NCBI GenBank assembly: GCA_964397565.1
Contig: CAYNJC010000016.1
Location: 32,210-96,209, forward strand
DNA from: JAPLST01 sp964397565
GTDB taxonomy: Bacteria > Auribacterota > UBA3054 > JAPLST01
Direction: 5' to 3'
Length of the DNA stretch: 64,000 nt
Part shown: piece after piece, positions 17,937 through 26,106 of the stretch
How positions within the stretch are numbered: the first letter of the stretch is position 1
How the letters are laid out: each line of letters opens with the position of its first letter
Notes under the pieces: model-generated
Database searches by the model: none
Told to the model about the DNA's origin: nothing
The model's input: only the letters and a program-made list of their open reading frames with translations
Program-made: the position numbers and the translations under genes

Positions 17937-17965
17937 TTGACAAAATGGAAACAATATGTTACACT
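17937..17965 (+). promoter_or_regulatory. Sigma70-like promoter of the GG-leader peptide gene
   Basis: TTGACA (17937-17942, perfect consensus), a 17-nt spacer and TACACT (17960-17965, four of six consensus positions). Transcription would start near 17972, giving a leader of about 45 nt that contains the Shine-Dalgarno AGAGAGG at 18005-18011. Confidence 0.8.
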
Positions 17966-18016
17966 GTTTGCGACATTTTTAACCAGCGTGGACAACATCC
18001 ACTCAGAGAGGCCCCA

Positions 18017-18172
18017 ATGAAGAAGCTCGAAGAAGTCAAAAAAGTGCAAGTGATCAGCAAGCAAGAACAGCGCAAAATCGTCGGCGGCGTTGCGTCGACA
18101 CTCCTCCCGGACGACCAGGAATTCAGTGCGATCCAAGGCACGCTCTGTCGCGAATGGGCCATTGAAGACTGA
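18017..18172 (+). CDS. Double-glycine leader peptide (bacteriocin or signal-peptide precursor)
   Basis: A 51-residue peptide with a canonical C39-exporter leader. The leader is MKKLEEVKKVQV followed by ISKQEQRKIVGG, with Ile -12, Ser -11, Glu -8, Ile -4 and Gly -2/-1. Only position -7 departs from the usual hydrophobic residue (Gln). The predicted core is 27 residues, VASTLLPDDQEF then SAIQGTLCREWAIED. It is strongly acidic (six D/E against one Arg), with a single Cys44 and a single Trp47. The ATG has Shine-Dalgarno AGAGAGG 5 nt upstream. The 82-residue reading from 17924 would begin upstream of the promoter's -35 and is rejected. The gene has its own promoter and a strong terminator. No lanthipeptide, radical-SAM or YcaO maturase is encoded nearby, so an unmodified peptide is likely. 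Signal versus toxin cannot be decided. Confidence 0.85.
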   Translation: MKKLEEVKKVQVISKQEQRKIVGGVASTLLPDDQEFSAIQGTLCREWAIED

Positions 18173-18196
18173 CCTGTAGTTTCTTCAGGTATCTGC

Positions 18197-18228
18197 AAGC
18201 GCCGCGGGCAACTGCGGCGCTTTTTTTT
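18197..18228 (+). terminator. Intrinsic terminator of the peptide gene
   Basis: A 9-bp stem, AAGCGCCGC pairing with GCGGCGCTT, with loop GGGCAACT, followed by a run of eight T (18221-18228). It lies 25 nt after the peptide stop codon and ends just before the dnaE promoter, making the peptide gene monocistronic. Confidence 0.93.
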
Positions 18229-18236
18229 GTCTTTGC

Positions 18237-18242
18237 TATAAT
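18237..18242 (+). promoter_or_regulatory. -10 box (TATAAT) of dnaE, leaderless configuration
   Basis: A perfect TATAAT ends 5 nt before the dnaE ATG at 18248, so transcription would begin at the start codon. The -35 position falls in the preceding terminator and is not consensus. No Shine-Dalgarno is present. Confidence 0.55.
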
Positions 18243-18247
18243 AGTGC

Positions 18248-21200
18248 ATGGCTCATGTTCCTTTTGTGCATCTGCATGTGCGCTCCGAGTATTCGTTCTT
18301 GCGCAGCACTCTGCGCGTGCGCGACGTTGCGCGCCTGGCAGCCGAGCTGCACATGCCGGCCGTCGCCTTGACCGATCGCATGAACTTGCACGGGGTCGTC
18401 GCCTTCTATGACGCCTGCTCTCGTCACGGCATCAAACCGCTCATCGGTGCTGAAATTGCCGTCGCGCCGCTCGCGCCGCTGGCCACCGTTGATCCGTACC
18501 GACCGCCCACCTTCGACCTGGTGCTGTTGGCCGAAGACCTGACCGGCTATGCCCGCTTGTGTGAATTGTTGACCCGCATCCACCTGCAGGGCAGCGCTGC
18601 CACGCTGTATGCGCGCGCCGAATGGCTCGAGGAACTGGCCGGCCACTGGATTGTCTTGTCCGGCGGCATGCAAGGTGAAATTGCCCAAGCGCTGCTGGCC
18701 GGCAATGCCCGCAGCGCGCGCACTGTTGCGGAAACCATGGCACACTTCGCCGGCCCGGGCCGCTTTTACCTGGAGCTGCAGTGGCATCAGACGCAGGACG
18801 AACGCGCCGTCCTGCCGCAACTGATGGGACTGGCGCGCGACCTGAACGTGCCGGTTGTGGCGACCAATCAGTGTGCCTACGCCCGCGAAGAGGAAGCGCG
18901 CGCGGTCGAACTGCTGCAGCGCATCGAGACCAATCAGCCGATCCAATCGCTCGAAGACCTGACGCCCGTGTCGTCGCAGTATTACCTGCGCAGCCACGAG
19001 GAAATGGCGGCCGTCTTTCGCACTGCGCCCGAGGCCCTGGCCAATACCATGGCGATCACCGAACGCTGCGCGGTTGAGCTGCCGCTCGGTAGCGGGCATT
19101 TGCTGCCAAAATTCGAGACGCCGGATGGCAGCCCGGGCCGGGCGTATTTGCAGCGCTTGTGCGACGAAGGCTTGCGCGCGCGCTATGCCGCGTGGGACAC
19201 GCCCGATGCGCCGGCGCCGCGGGCGTTGACCAAGAAGAAACGGCGCGACGTCAGCACGCGCCTCGAAACCGAACTTGAAACCATCACCCAGATGGGTTTC
19301 GTCAGCTACTTTCTGATCGTCGCCGATTTTGTGAATTTTGCGCGCCGGCACGGCATCCCGGTCGGGCCTGGGCGCGGCTCGGCGGCCGGCAGCCTGGTCA
19401 GTTTCTTGCTCGGCATCACCGATGTGGACCCGCTTGACTACGGCCTGTTGTTCGAACGCTTCCTGAATCCGTCGCGCAAAAAGTTGCCGGATATTGACAT
19501 GGATTTCTGCGAGCAGCGCCGCACCGAAGTGATTGCCTATGTGCGCCAGCGCTACGGCGCCGAGTTCGTCGCCCAGATCGGCTCGTTCAGCACCCTGCGC
19601 TATAAAGCGGCGCTGCGGGACACGTGCAAAGCGCTCAATATCGGCGACGCCGTGTGTGAGAAAATGTGCGCGCTGATCACCGCGCATGAACGCGCGCACG
19701 GCATGGGTAAAGGGGGCGCGATCCGTGCCGCGCTGGCGCACCACGAGCCGCTGCGCGAACTGTACTTGCACGAGGCCCACGCCAAGACCGCGCTCGACCT
19801 GGCGGTCATGATCGAAGACTTGCCGCGCAATCTCTCAACGCATGCGGCTGGCGTGGTCATATCGCCGACGCCCCTGCGCACCCTGACGCCGCTGACGCGT
19901 GGCGCCGGCGATGAAGTCGTCACCCAGCTTGACATGTTTGCCGTCGAGCGCCTCGGCCTGCTTAAAATGGATTTTCTAGGGCTGACGACCCTGACGATAC
20001 TCGAGCATGCGCGTGCCAGTGTCCGCGCGGCGCGCGGCATTGAGCTGGTCTTCACGGCCCTGCCACTGGATGATGCGCCCACTTTTGCGCTGCTCCAGCG
20101 CGGCGATGTCTTCGGCGTCTTCCAACTCGAGACCAGTGCCGGCATGCGCCGCCTGCTGTGCGACATGCACCCCACTACCATTCATGACCTCATCGCCGTG
20201 ATCGCCCTGTACCGCCCCGGCGCACTGCACGCCGCCGATGACTTTGTCGCGCGCAAGCACGGCCGCGCGCCGGTCACCTATCCGCATCCGGCCCTCGAAC
20301 CGATCCTGAAGGAAACGTACGGCATCATGATCTACCAGGAGCAGGTCATGCAGTGCCTGCACAAGCTGGCTGGCTATTCGCTGGCCGACGCGGACACGTT
20401 TCGCCAGATCATGTCCAAGAAACTGGTCGAGCACATCAATGCCGAACGCGGAAAATTCCTGGCGCGCGCGCTGGACAAGGGCATGGCTGCCAACGTGGCC
20501 GAAGAATTGTTCGCGCTGATTGCGCGCTTCGCCAATTATGGCTTCAACAAATCGCACGCGACGGCCTATGCGATGGTGGCCTACTGGACGGCGTATGTCA
20601 AAGCGAAGTACCCTGAGGAGTTTTTTGCGGCGCTGTTGAACAGTCGCGCGGACGCCGCGGCACATGTGCAGGCGTGCCAGACGAACTGCCGCGCGCTGGG
20701 CGTGACGGTGCGCGGCCCGGATGTGCAGTGCAGTGCGGCGACATTCACGGTCGAACGCGAGGAAGGCGCAGCCCGGCCGGTGATTCGCTATGGACTCGAA
20801 GCGGTGCGTAATGTCGGGCCGGCGGCTGCCGCGAGTTTGTGCGCGGAACGCGCGGCCGGCGGCGCGTTCACGTCGCTGGATGATCTGTGCCGGCGCGGGC
20901 GGGCGCGCGCCGTCACGCGCAAAACGCTTGAGGCACTGGTCAAGGCCGGCGCGTGCGATGGCTTTGGCATGGCGCGCCAGCGCATGGCCTTGCTCGTTGA
21001 TGATATCACCGTCGGCTGGGAACGCGCAGCGGAATCGGCCTTGCAGCGCTCGTTCTTTGAAACATATGACGATCAGGCCAGCGCGGCGCATGGCGGGCGG
21101 GCGCAGCTCGGCGAGGTGCCCGAATGGGATCTGCTCACCAAATTAGCCTTTGAAAAAGAAGCCCTGGGCGTCTACGTCAGCGGCCATCCGCTCGATGCCT

Positions 21201-21808
21201 GCGCCCAATTGTGGCGCGCGTGCGTGAGCGCGGACGCCCGCAGAACGGGCTATCAGACCGTGGACGAGGACGATTCGCACACCGAACAATTGCTCGACGC
21301 GGCGCCGGCAGCGGTGGTCATGGGCGGGCTCATTCTTGCGACCGATTGGCGGATGAGCAGGCGCGGCAAGGCCTATGGCGTTATTGCTCTCGAAGATTTC
21401 TACGGCGCGTTTGACGCCTTGCTCTGGTCGGACATGATTGAGCAATGGCGCCCGCGCCTGACGGCCAACCAGATTGTGTTTTTGCGCGGCACGTTGCGCG
21501 AGTCGTTTGGCCGGATTTCGCTCTCGGTGACGGCCTTGGCATCGCTGGACGAGCTGGTGCGCACCTGGATCAGCGCGCTGCGTTTGACGCTGTCCGCCGC
21601 GCAGGCAGCCCCGGCCATGCTGGAGCGCATCGCCATTATTGTCAAACAGTATCCCGGCGAGACTGCCGTGGAGCTGCAGTTGCCCGCCCGCGACGCGGCA
21701 GCGCCGGCGCGGATTGTCGCCGCCCGCACGCGGGTGGCGGTCTCGGAAGACCTGCTGCGCCCGCTGGCGGAACTGCTTGGTGAAGACGCCGTGCACTGCG
21801 TCTGCTAG
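18248..21808 (+). CDS. dnaE: DNA polymerase III alpha subunit
   Basis: An 1,186-residue replicative polymerase of the DnaE type. The N-terminal PHP domain begins FVHLHVRSEYSFL and contains ALTDRMNLHG. The polymerase palm carries GPGRGSAAGSLVSFLLGITD and the catalytic PDIDMDF. The fingers segment includes GVFQLETSAGM. The NKSHATAYAMVAYWTAYVKA motif, a helix-hairpin-helix region and an OB domain (VVMGGLILATDWR) follow. Length and order are those of DnaE1 rather than the shorter DnaE2/ImuC. In the PHP domain the family HxHxH-type start reads H-L-H-V-R, so one metal-ligand position is Arg and proofreading metal binding may be impaired. Confidence 0.95.
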   Translation: MAHVPFVHLHVRSEYSFLRSTLRVRDVARLAAELHMPAVALTDRMNLHGVVAFYDACSRHGIKPLIGAEIAVAPLAPLATVDPYRPPTFDLVLLAEDLTGYARLCELLTRIHLQGSAATLYARAEWLEELAGHWIVLSGGMQGEIAQALLAGNARSARTVAETMAHFAGPGRFYLELQWHQTQDERAVLPQLMGLARDLNVPVVATNQCAYAREEEARAVELLQRIETNQPIQSLEDLTPVSSQYYLRSHEEMAAVFRTAPEALANTMAITERCAVELPLGSGHLLPKFETPDGSPGRAYLQRLCDEGLRARYAAWDTPDAPAPRALTKKKRRDVSTRLETELETITQMGFVSYFLIVADFVNFARRHGIPVGPGRGSAAGSLVSFLLGITDVDPLDYGLLFERFLNPSRKKLPDIDMDFCEQRRTEVIAYVRQRYGAEFVAQIGSFSTLRYKAALRDTCKALNIGDAVCEKMCALITAHERAHGMGKGGAIRAALAHHEPLRELYLHEAHAKTALDLAVMIEDLPRNLSTHAAGVVISPTPLRTLTPLTRGAGDEVVTQLDMFAVERLGLLKMDFLGLTTLTILEHARASVRAARGIELVFTALPLDDAPTFALLQRGDVFGVFQLETSAGMRRLLCDMHPTTIHDLIAVIALYRPGALHAADDFVARKHGRAPVTYPHPALEPILKETYGIMIYQEQVMQCLHKLAGYSLADADTFRQIMSKKLVEHINAERGKFLARALDKGMAANVAEELFALIARFANYGFNKSHATAYAMVAYWTAYVKAKYPEEFFAALLNSRADAAAHVQACQTNCRALGVTVRGPDVQCSAATFTVEREEGAARPVIRYGLEAVRNVGPAAAASLCAERAAGGAFTSLDDLCRRGRARAVTRKTLEALVKAGACDGFGMARQRMALLVDDITVGWERAAESALQRSFFETYDDQASAAHGGRAQLGEVPEWDLLTKLAFEKEALGVYVSGHPLDACAQLWRACVSADARRTGYQTVDEDDSHTEQLLDAAPAAVVMGGLILATDWRMSRRGKAYGVIALEDFYGAFDALLWSDMIEQWRPRLTANQIVFLRGTLRESFGRISLSVTALASLDELVRTWISALRLTLSAAQAAPAMLERIAIIVKQYPGETAVELQLPARDAAAPARIVAARTRVAVSEDLLRPLAELLGEDAVHCVC

Positions 21809-21867
21809 ATTCTCGCGCGCCGGCGGAAGAAGCCTGCGCTTGGTTTGATAGGCGTGTTGCGAAATGC

Positions 21868-21873
21868 TATACT
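21868..21873 (+). promoter_or_regulatory. -10 box (TATACT) of mutS2, leaderless configuration
   Basis: TATACT ends 6 nt before the mutS2 ATG. The spacing mirrors dnaE (5 nt) and the DUF362 gene (6 nt). No Shine-Dalgarno lies between the box and the ATG. Confidence 0.5.
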
Positions 21874-21879
21874 CTCTCG

Positions 21880-24213
21880 ATGCTTGACCCCTGCGAACAT
21901 ACCCTGCGCGTGCTGGAGTTTGACGCGTTGCGCGAAGTGCTGGCCGGCCATGCGGCCACGCCGGCCGGGCGGCGCGCGGCGGCGGCACTCATGCCGACGC
22001 GCCAGTTCGCGTCTATTGTCCGGTTGCAGCGCGAGACCACCGAGCTGGTGCAGTTGCTGATCGCCGGCAATTGCCCGCCCTTGTCGGGCGTGGCCGACAT
22101 TGCCGACGTCATTGCCGGGCTGGCGCAGGCCCGCGTGCCGCTTGAACCGGACGACCTGCTGGCGATTGCCGAAACACTGCAGGCCATGCAAGCCGTGCGC
22201 GCCTTTGGCGTCTCCTATCGCGAGCTCGCCCCGACCCTCTGGGACGCCATTCAACCCATCGGCGATTTTGCCAAGGAATGCGTCGAGATCGATCGCTGCA
22301 TTGATCGCGACAAGACCGTCAATGCCCATGCTTCCCCGAAACTAAATGATCTGCGCCGACATATTGCCACGCTGCGCGCGCAGATTCATGAGCGCTTGCG
22401 GCGCGTCATGGAAAGCGCCGAGGCCCAGCGCGCGCTCGAGGACACCGTCATCACCGAGCGCAATGGCCGGCCGGTCCTGGTGATCAAATCCGGCATGCGC
22501 AACGCGGTGGCGGGCACGGTCTGGGATCGTTCGCAGAGTGGCGCAACCCTGTTCATCGAGCCGCACGCAGTGACCGCCATGGTCAACCAACTGGATGAGC
22601 TGCGCTTCGAGGAGGCCCGCGAAGTCGAGCGCATTTTGTGGGTCTTAACCCACCTGCTCGATGCGCGCCGCACCGACATTCTGGCCGGCTGCGCTGTGCT
22701 TACCCATGTTGACCTCACGTTTGCCAAGGCGCGCCACAGCATTGCCTGCCGCATGTGCGCGGCGGAGCCGCGCGACGACACGCGCATGGTCTTGCGCGAC
22801 GCGCGCCATCCGCTGTTACTGCACTATGCGACTGCGACGGCCGGCGGCAGTGAAGCCGTGGTGCCCATCTCGCTGCGGCTCGGCGATGAATATGACATTG
22901 TCGTCATTACCGGCCCGAACACCGGCGGAAAAACCGTCGCACTCAAGACGATCGGCTTGTTGACGCTGATGGCGCAATGCGGCATGCACGTGCCGGCGGC
23001 CGCCGGCAGTTGCCTGCCGGTCACGCGCGCCGTCTATGCCGACATTGGTGACGAACAAAGTTTGCAGCAGAGTTTGAGCACCTTTTCGGCGCACATTCGC
23101 ACGCTCGTGGCGATTCTGGCGCAGACATCGGCCGGCGCGCTGGTCTTGCTCGATGAACTGGGCGCCGGCACGGATCCGGCCGATGGCGCGGCGCTGGCAA
23201 CGGCCTTGCTGGAACATCTGCGCCAGCGCGGCATGCAGGCGGTGGCGACCACCCATCTGGGCGCGCTCAAAGTCTACGCGTCAAGTGTGCCGCGGGTCGA
23301 GAATGCGTGCGTCGAGTTCAATGCCGAGACCATGCGGCCAACCTTTCGTCTGCTCATCGGGCAGCCAGGCGCCAGCAATGCGATTGTCATTGCGCAGCAT
23401 TTGGGGATGCCAGTCGAAGTCCTTGACAGGGCGCGCGCCGCATTGCACGAAGGTGCGCTGGATACCACCGAATTACTAAATAAGGTGCAAGCCATGCGGG
23501 TCGAGGCCGAAGAGCGGCGCGCGCGCGCCGACGCCCTGCAGCGCGATGCCACCGCCCGTATGGCCGACGTTGAATCGGCGCGCACACGCATTGTGGATGA
23601 GGCGCATGCGCTGGTCGAGGACACGATGCGCGACCTGTGTGCGTTGCTGGATGAATACCAGCGCGCGACCGCAAATGCGCCGGCGCCGTGGGGCGATTGC
23701 GCACGGACGCTGTGTGAACGCCTGCGCGACCTGGCGCGTGGCACGCCCCTGGCCGAGCAGCAGGCCCACTTCGTCGAGCGGGTCAAGTTGGGCGACCGGG
23801 TCTTTGTCCGGCCATTGCAGAGCTTTGGCATTGTGCGCGCCATCCGGCGCAAGAAACAGATTATGCGCATCGCGGTGGAAAATGTCGAGACGGATGTTCC
23901 GTTCAGTGGCATTGCCGAACGGCCGTTCAGCATGCCGCAGACACCGCGTTCCAAGCCCGCCGCGCCCGAAACCGCGCCGCCATCTGCAGTTGAACCAGTA
24001 CCCGAAGAAGAGGTCGCGGAGCCGGTTGCGATCACCGCGTGGGACGCGCTCGCCGTCGGTGATGAAGTGTATGTGCCGCTCTTGCGCAGCGCGGCGACCG
24101 TGCAGCGCATCGACCGCGCCCAACAGCGCCTGACCGTGCGCGCCGGCGTGTTCGACACGGTCGTGCCGTTCAGCAAAGTCCGCTGTAAATTCTCGCGCAG
24201 CGCGACAATTTAG
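21880..24213 (+). CDS. mutS2: MutS2 family ATPase lacking the Smr domain
   Basis: A 777-residue MutS2. The N-terminal lever/clamp region is followed by the ABC-type ATPase with Walker A ITGPNTGGKT near residue 345. It also has DEQSLQQSLSTFSAHI and Walker B LVLLDELGAGTDPADG, then a coiled coil (about 525-600). MutS2 proteins suppress recombination or rescue collided ribosomes and normally end in a KOW-like module plus an Smr nuclease domain. Here a KOW-like block LGDRVFVRPLQSFGIVRAI (about 636) is followed by a Pro/Glu linker and a second similar block VGDEVYVPLLRSAATVQRI (about 723). The chain then stops with no LDLRG-type Smr sequence. The stop is genuine in this reading and no Smr frame follows. 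Confidence 0.9.
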   Translation: MLDPCEHTLRVLEFDALREVLAGHAATPAGRRAAAALMPTRQFASIVRLQRETTELVQLLIAGNCPPLSGVADIADVIAGLAQARVPLEPDDLLAIAETLQAMQAVRAFGVSYRELAPTLWDAIQPIGDFAKECVEIDRCIDRDKTVNAHASPKLNDLRRHIATLRAQIHERLRRVMESAEAQRALEDTVITERNGRPVLVIKSGMRNAVAGTVWDRSQSGATLFIEPHAVTAMVNQLDELRFEEAREVERILWVLTHLLDARRTDILAGCAVLTHVDLTFAKARHSIACRMCAAEPRDDTRMVLRDARHPLLLHYATATAGGSEAVVPISLRLGDEYDIVVITGPNTGGKTVALKTIGLLTLMAQCGMHVPAAAGSCLPVTRAVYADIGDEQSLQQSLSTFSAHIRTLVAILAQTSAGALVLLDELGAGTDPADGAALATALLEHLRQRGMQAVATTHLGALKVYASSVPRVENACVEFNAETMRPTFRLLIGQPGASNAIVIAQHLGMPVEVLDRARAALHEGALDTTELLNKVQAMRVEAEERRARADALQRDATARMADVESARTRIVDEAHALVEDTMRDLCALLDEYQRATANAPAPWGDCARTLCERLRDLARGTPLAEQQAHFVERVKLGDRVFVRPLQSFGIVRAIRRKKQIMRIAVENVETDVPFSGIAERPFSMPQTPRSKPAAPETAPPSAVEPVPEEEVAEPVAITAWDALAVGDEVYVPLLRSAATVQRIDRAQQRLTVRAGVFDTVVPFSKVRCKFSRSATI

Positions 24214-24308
24214 AATGCAGCCATGGCCGTGCTTGCTGCAATCCGGCGACACACGCGCGCCAGTTGTGGCCAAGTCGCACGGCTCAAGTCCACGCAACAG
24301 TCTGAAGT

Positions 24309-24332
24309 ATGGCAGGCTACCCCGCCTGCCAT
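24309..24332. repeat. Hairpin ATGGCAGGC / GCCTGCCAT
   Basis: A perfect 9-bp inverted repeat with a 6-nt loop (TACCCC), about 95 bp after the mutS2 stop. Confidence 0.7.
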
Positions 24333-24343
24333 TGCTGATATGG

Positions 24344-24361
24344 CCACGGCGCTCGCCGTGG
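24344..24361. repeat. Hairpin CCACGGCG / CGCCGTGG
   Basis: A perfect 8-bp inverted repeat around a 2-nt centre, 11 nt after the previous hairpin. Confidence 0.7.
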
Positions 24362-24434
24362 ACAGCAGGAGCCGCTGCAATGTGGGAGCCGCCTCCGTGC
24401 AACGATTGCTGCGGCTGCCGCGGGGCCGGTGCCG

Positions 24435-24499
24435 CTGAAGGTATGCGGGATTTTCATATCCCGCACGAGATGCGATCAAGAGATCGCACATACCTTCAG
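24435..24499. other. 65-nt three-way-junction inverted-repeat structure
   Basis: The outer stem CTGAAGGTATG (24435-24445) pairs perfectly with CATACCTTCAG (24489-24499). Inside it are two further perfect hairpins: GCGGGAT/ATCCCGC with a 6-nt loop (24445-24464) and GCGATC/GATCGC with an AAGA loop (24472-24487). The fold is cloverleaf-like but has no tRNA features. It could be a structured RNA, a REP-like element or a protein-bound DNA cruciform. Confidence 0.6.
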
Positions 24500-24583
24500 C
24501 CGATCCGGCGATCGGCGTTCCCTTCGCGGCGCGCAGCACTACCACAGATTCGTGGGGCGGTGGCCGCTCCCGCTCTACCTGCT

Positions 24584-24606
24584 TAAAACCTAAAACCAAA
24601 ACGTAA
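24584..24606. repeat. AAAACCTAAAACC short-word repeat
   Basis: Imperfect tandem words AAAACCTAAAACCAAAACGTAAC adjoining the 3' end of the DUF362 gene. The same AAAACCTAAAAC / AAAACGTAAAAC words recur at 42848-42874 beside nfo. Confidence 0.6.
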
Positions 24607-24621
24607 CACACGTATCCGTCA

Positions 24622-26100
24622 TCATCCGTCGCGTTCAAGCGCGCCGCGCCAGCCGAAATGCGGCGCGAAGCGATAGGGGATGATGTGTTGCAGCGCGGCC
24701 AACTGGCCGCACCACAGGGGATTAGTCGCAAGAAGTTCGATGGCGTCGGGCTGAAACGCGCAGAGCGGCAGCTCGTGCGACGCACAGGCGCCGGTGAGCA
24801 GTCGCAGTTTGCGCCAGTCAAAGCCCATCAGCCAGGCGCAGGTCAGGTCCACCGCGACCGGATTGCAGCCGGCCAGAATCACGCCGCAGGGCTTGGCGTC
24901 CGGCGCGAGCGGCCCATCGCCTTCGCCGGCGATGATACCGTCCACAATCGTGAGATAGCGCCGGCGCGCGTGGGGATCGAGCTGCCCGCTCTGCCCGTAG
25001 AAAAAACAGGTGTTCAGATCCAAGGTCATGCGCCAGGTCGTATCGTTGCCGTGCCAGTTGCCGCTGCGCACCACCTGCTGTGTGCTGCCGAAAACACGCT
25101 TGCCCAAATGTTTCACCGGCCGAAACAGGTGATTAACCCACGCCGGCGTGTGCGTCAGCGCCTGCTTGATGCGCGTCATCAAGACGCGTTCGGTATGCGT
25201 CTTACCAGTGTGCGTAGAAAATTGATCGCCGCCTTCTTCGGGCGCGCCCAACATGTAATGCGGCAGCCAATTCTTGTCGCCGTTGATGCCGACGAAATTC
25301 TTGAGCGCGCAGGTCAGCCCGGTCTTCTTGTGCGTCTTCAACTTTGGCAGATTGATGACCACATCGGCCTGCAGCACCGTGCCCGACAGCAAGTATTCAT
25401 GGATATCATCATGATGATGCAGCCGGGTGACGGTGGTGTTGTAATCGGCGCCGTAAAAGCCGTGGCGCGGGTGGATGCCGTGAAACCGGCTGTGCGCGCC
25501 GAGATTGACGGCGACATAACCGCGTGGGTCGCCCGCCAAGGCGGTGCGGCGGATGATGACATCGTCGCGTGCCTCCCATTCCTCGCGGCGCAAGTCGAGC
25601 AACTCGACCGGCACGGGCGACCACGTGTTATACCAACAGACTACCGCGTGCGTGCCCGACCCACGACAGATTTCGTCGAATGACGAGTCTGTTTGCGGCG
25701 CATCACAAACAATGACCCGCCCTTGGCCGCGCAGCGCCAGCAGCACGTAATCACAGGCCGCGCGGATAATCGCGCCGTGCGTGATGACTTGCTGCCACTC
25801 GGCCGGGCGTGTCTCGTGCTGTTCCTTGATGAAATTCGGTTTGAGCACGACCGTGTCGCCGGGCTGCACCAGCCCGGCCAGCGGATTCCACGCCGGAACA
25901 TCCGGCGCACCGAACAGCAGCGCCAGCGCATCACGCACGGCGCGATAGGCGGCATTGGTCGGGTCTGGCGCAAAGGCCGGCAGAAAAGCCAGCTCGGTAA
26001 AGTGCTCGGGCGGATGAAATGGCGGCGTGCGCGGATACGCGCACACCACGCTGGTTGCCAGCGCAACCTGCGAACTGGTTAGCCAACAGTGGTTGCTCAT
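24622..26100 (-). CDS. DUF362 domain-containing protein
   Basis: A 492-residue protein matching DUF362, a family of unknown function sometimes fused to ferredoxin domains. Recognisable blocks are LVQPGDTVVLKPNFIKE (near 95), VVINLPKLKTHKKTGLTCAL followed by KNFVGINGDKNWLPHY, and near the C-terminus DGIIAGEGDGPLAPDAKP and CNPVAVDLTCAWLMGFDW. I chose the ATG at 26100 (MSNHCWLTSS). The longer reading to 26214 crosses the TATAAT box at 26107 and lacks a ribosome-binding site. No iron-sulfur motif or membrane helix is seen. The gene diverges from the polysaccharide cluster and may belong with it, but nothing in the sequence proves that. Confidence 0.85.
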   Translation of the reverse strand: MSNHCWLTSSQVALATSVVCAYPRTPPFHPPEHFTELAFLPAFAPDPTNAAYRAVRDALALLFGAPDVPAWNPLAGLVQPGDTVVLKPNFIKEQHETRPAEWQQVITHGAIIRAACDYVLLALRGQGRVIVCDAPQTDSSFDEICRGSGTHAVVCWYNTWSPVPVELLDLRREEWEARDDVIIRRTALAGDPRGYVAVNLGAHSRFHGIHPRHGFYGADYNTTVTRLHHHDDIHEYLLSGTVLQADVVINLPKLKTHKKTGLTCALKNFVGINGDKNWLPHYMLGAPEEGGDQFSTHTGKTHTERVLMTRIKQALTHTPAWVNHLFRPVKHLGKRVFGSTQQVVRSGNWHGNDTTWRMTLDLNTCFFYGQSGQLDPHARRRYLTIVDGIIAGEGDGPLAPDAKPCGVILAGCNPVAVDLTCAWLMGFDWRKLRLLTGACASHELPLCAFQPDAIELLATNPLWCGQLAALQHIIPYRFAPHFGWRGALERDG

Positions 26101-26106
26101 GCATAT

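Larger units (their letters stand above)
24214..24621. other. Intergenic region dense in hairpins
   Basis: About 400 bp between mutS2 and the convergent DUF362 gene with no believable reading frame. It contains several consecutive strong hairpins (24309, 24344 and the three-way structure at 24435) and a short-word repeat at 24584. No T-run follows any of the hairpins. Confidence 0.6.

Noticed and set aside
17924..18016. An N-terminal extension of the GG-leader peptide by 31 residues starting at an ATG at 17924.
   Set aside because: That ATG lies upstream of the promoter's -35 box (17937), so it could not be in the mRNA. The ATG at 18017 has a Shine-Dalgarno and gives a textbook leader.
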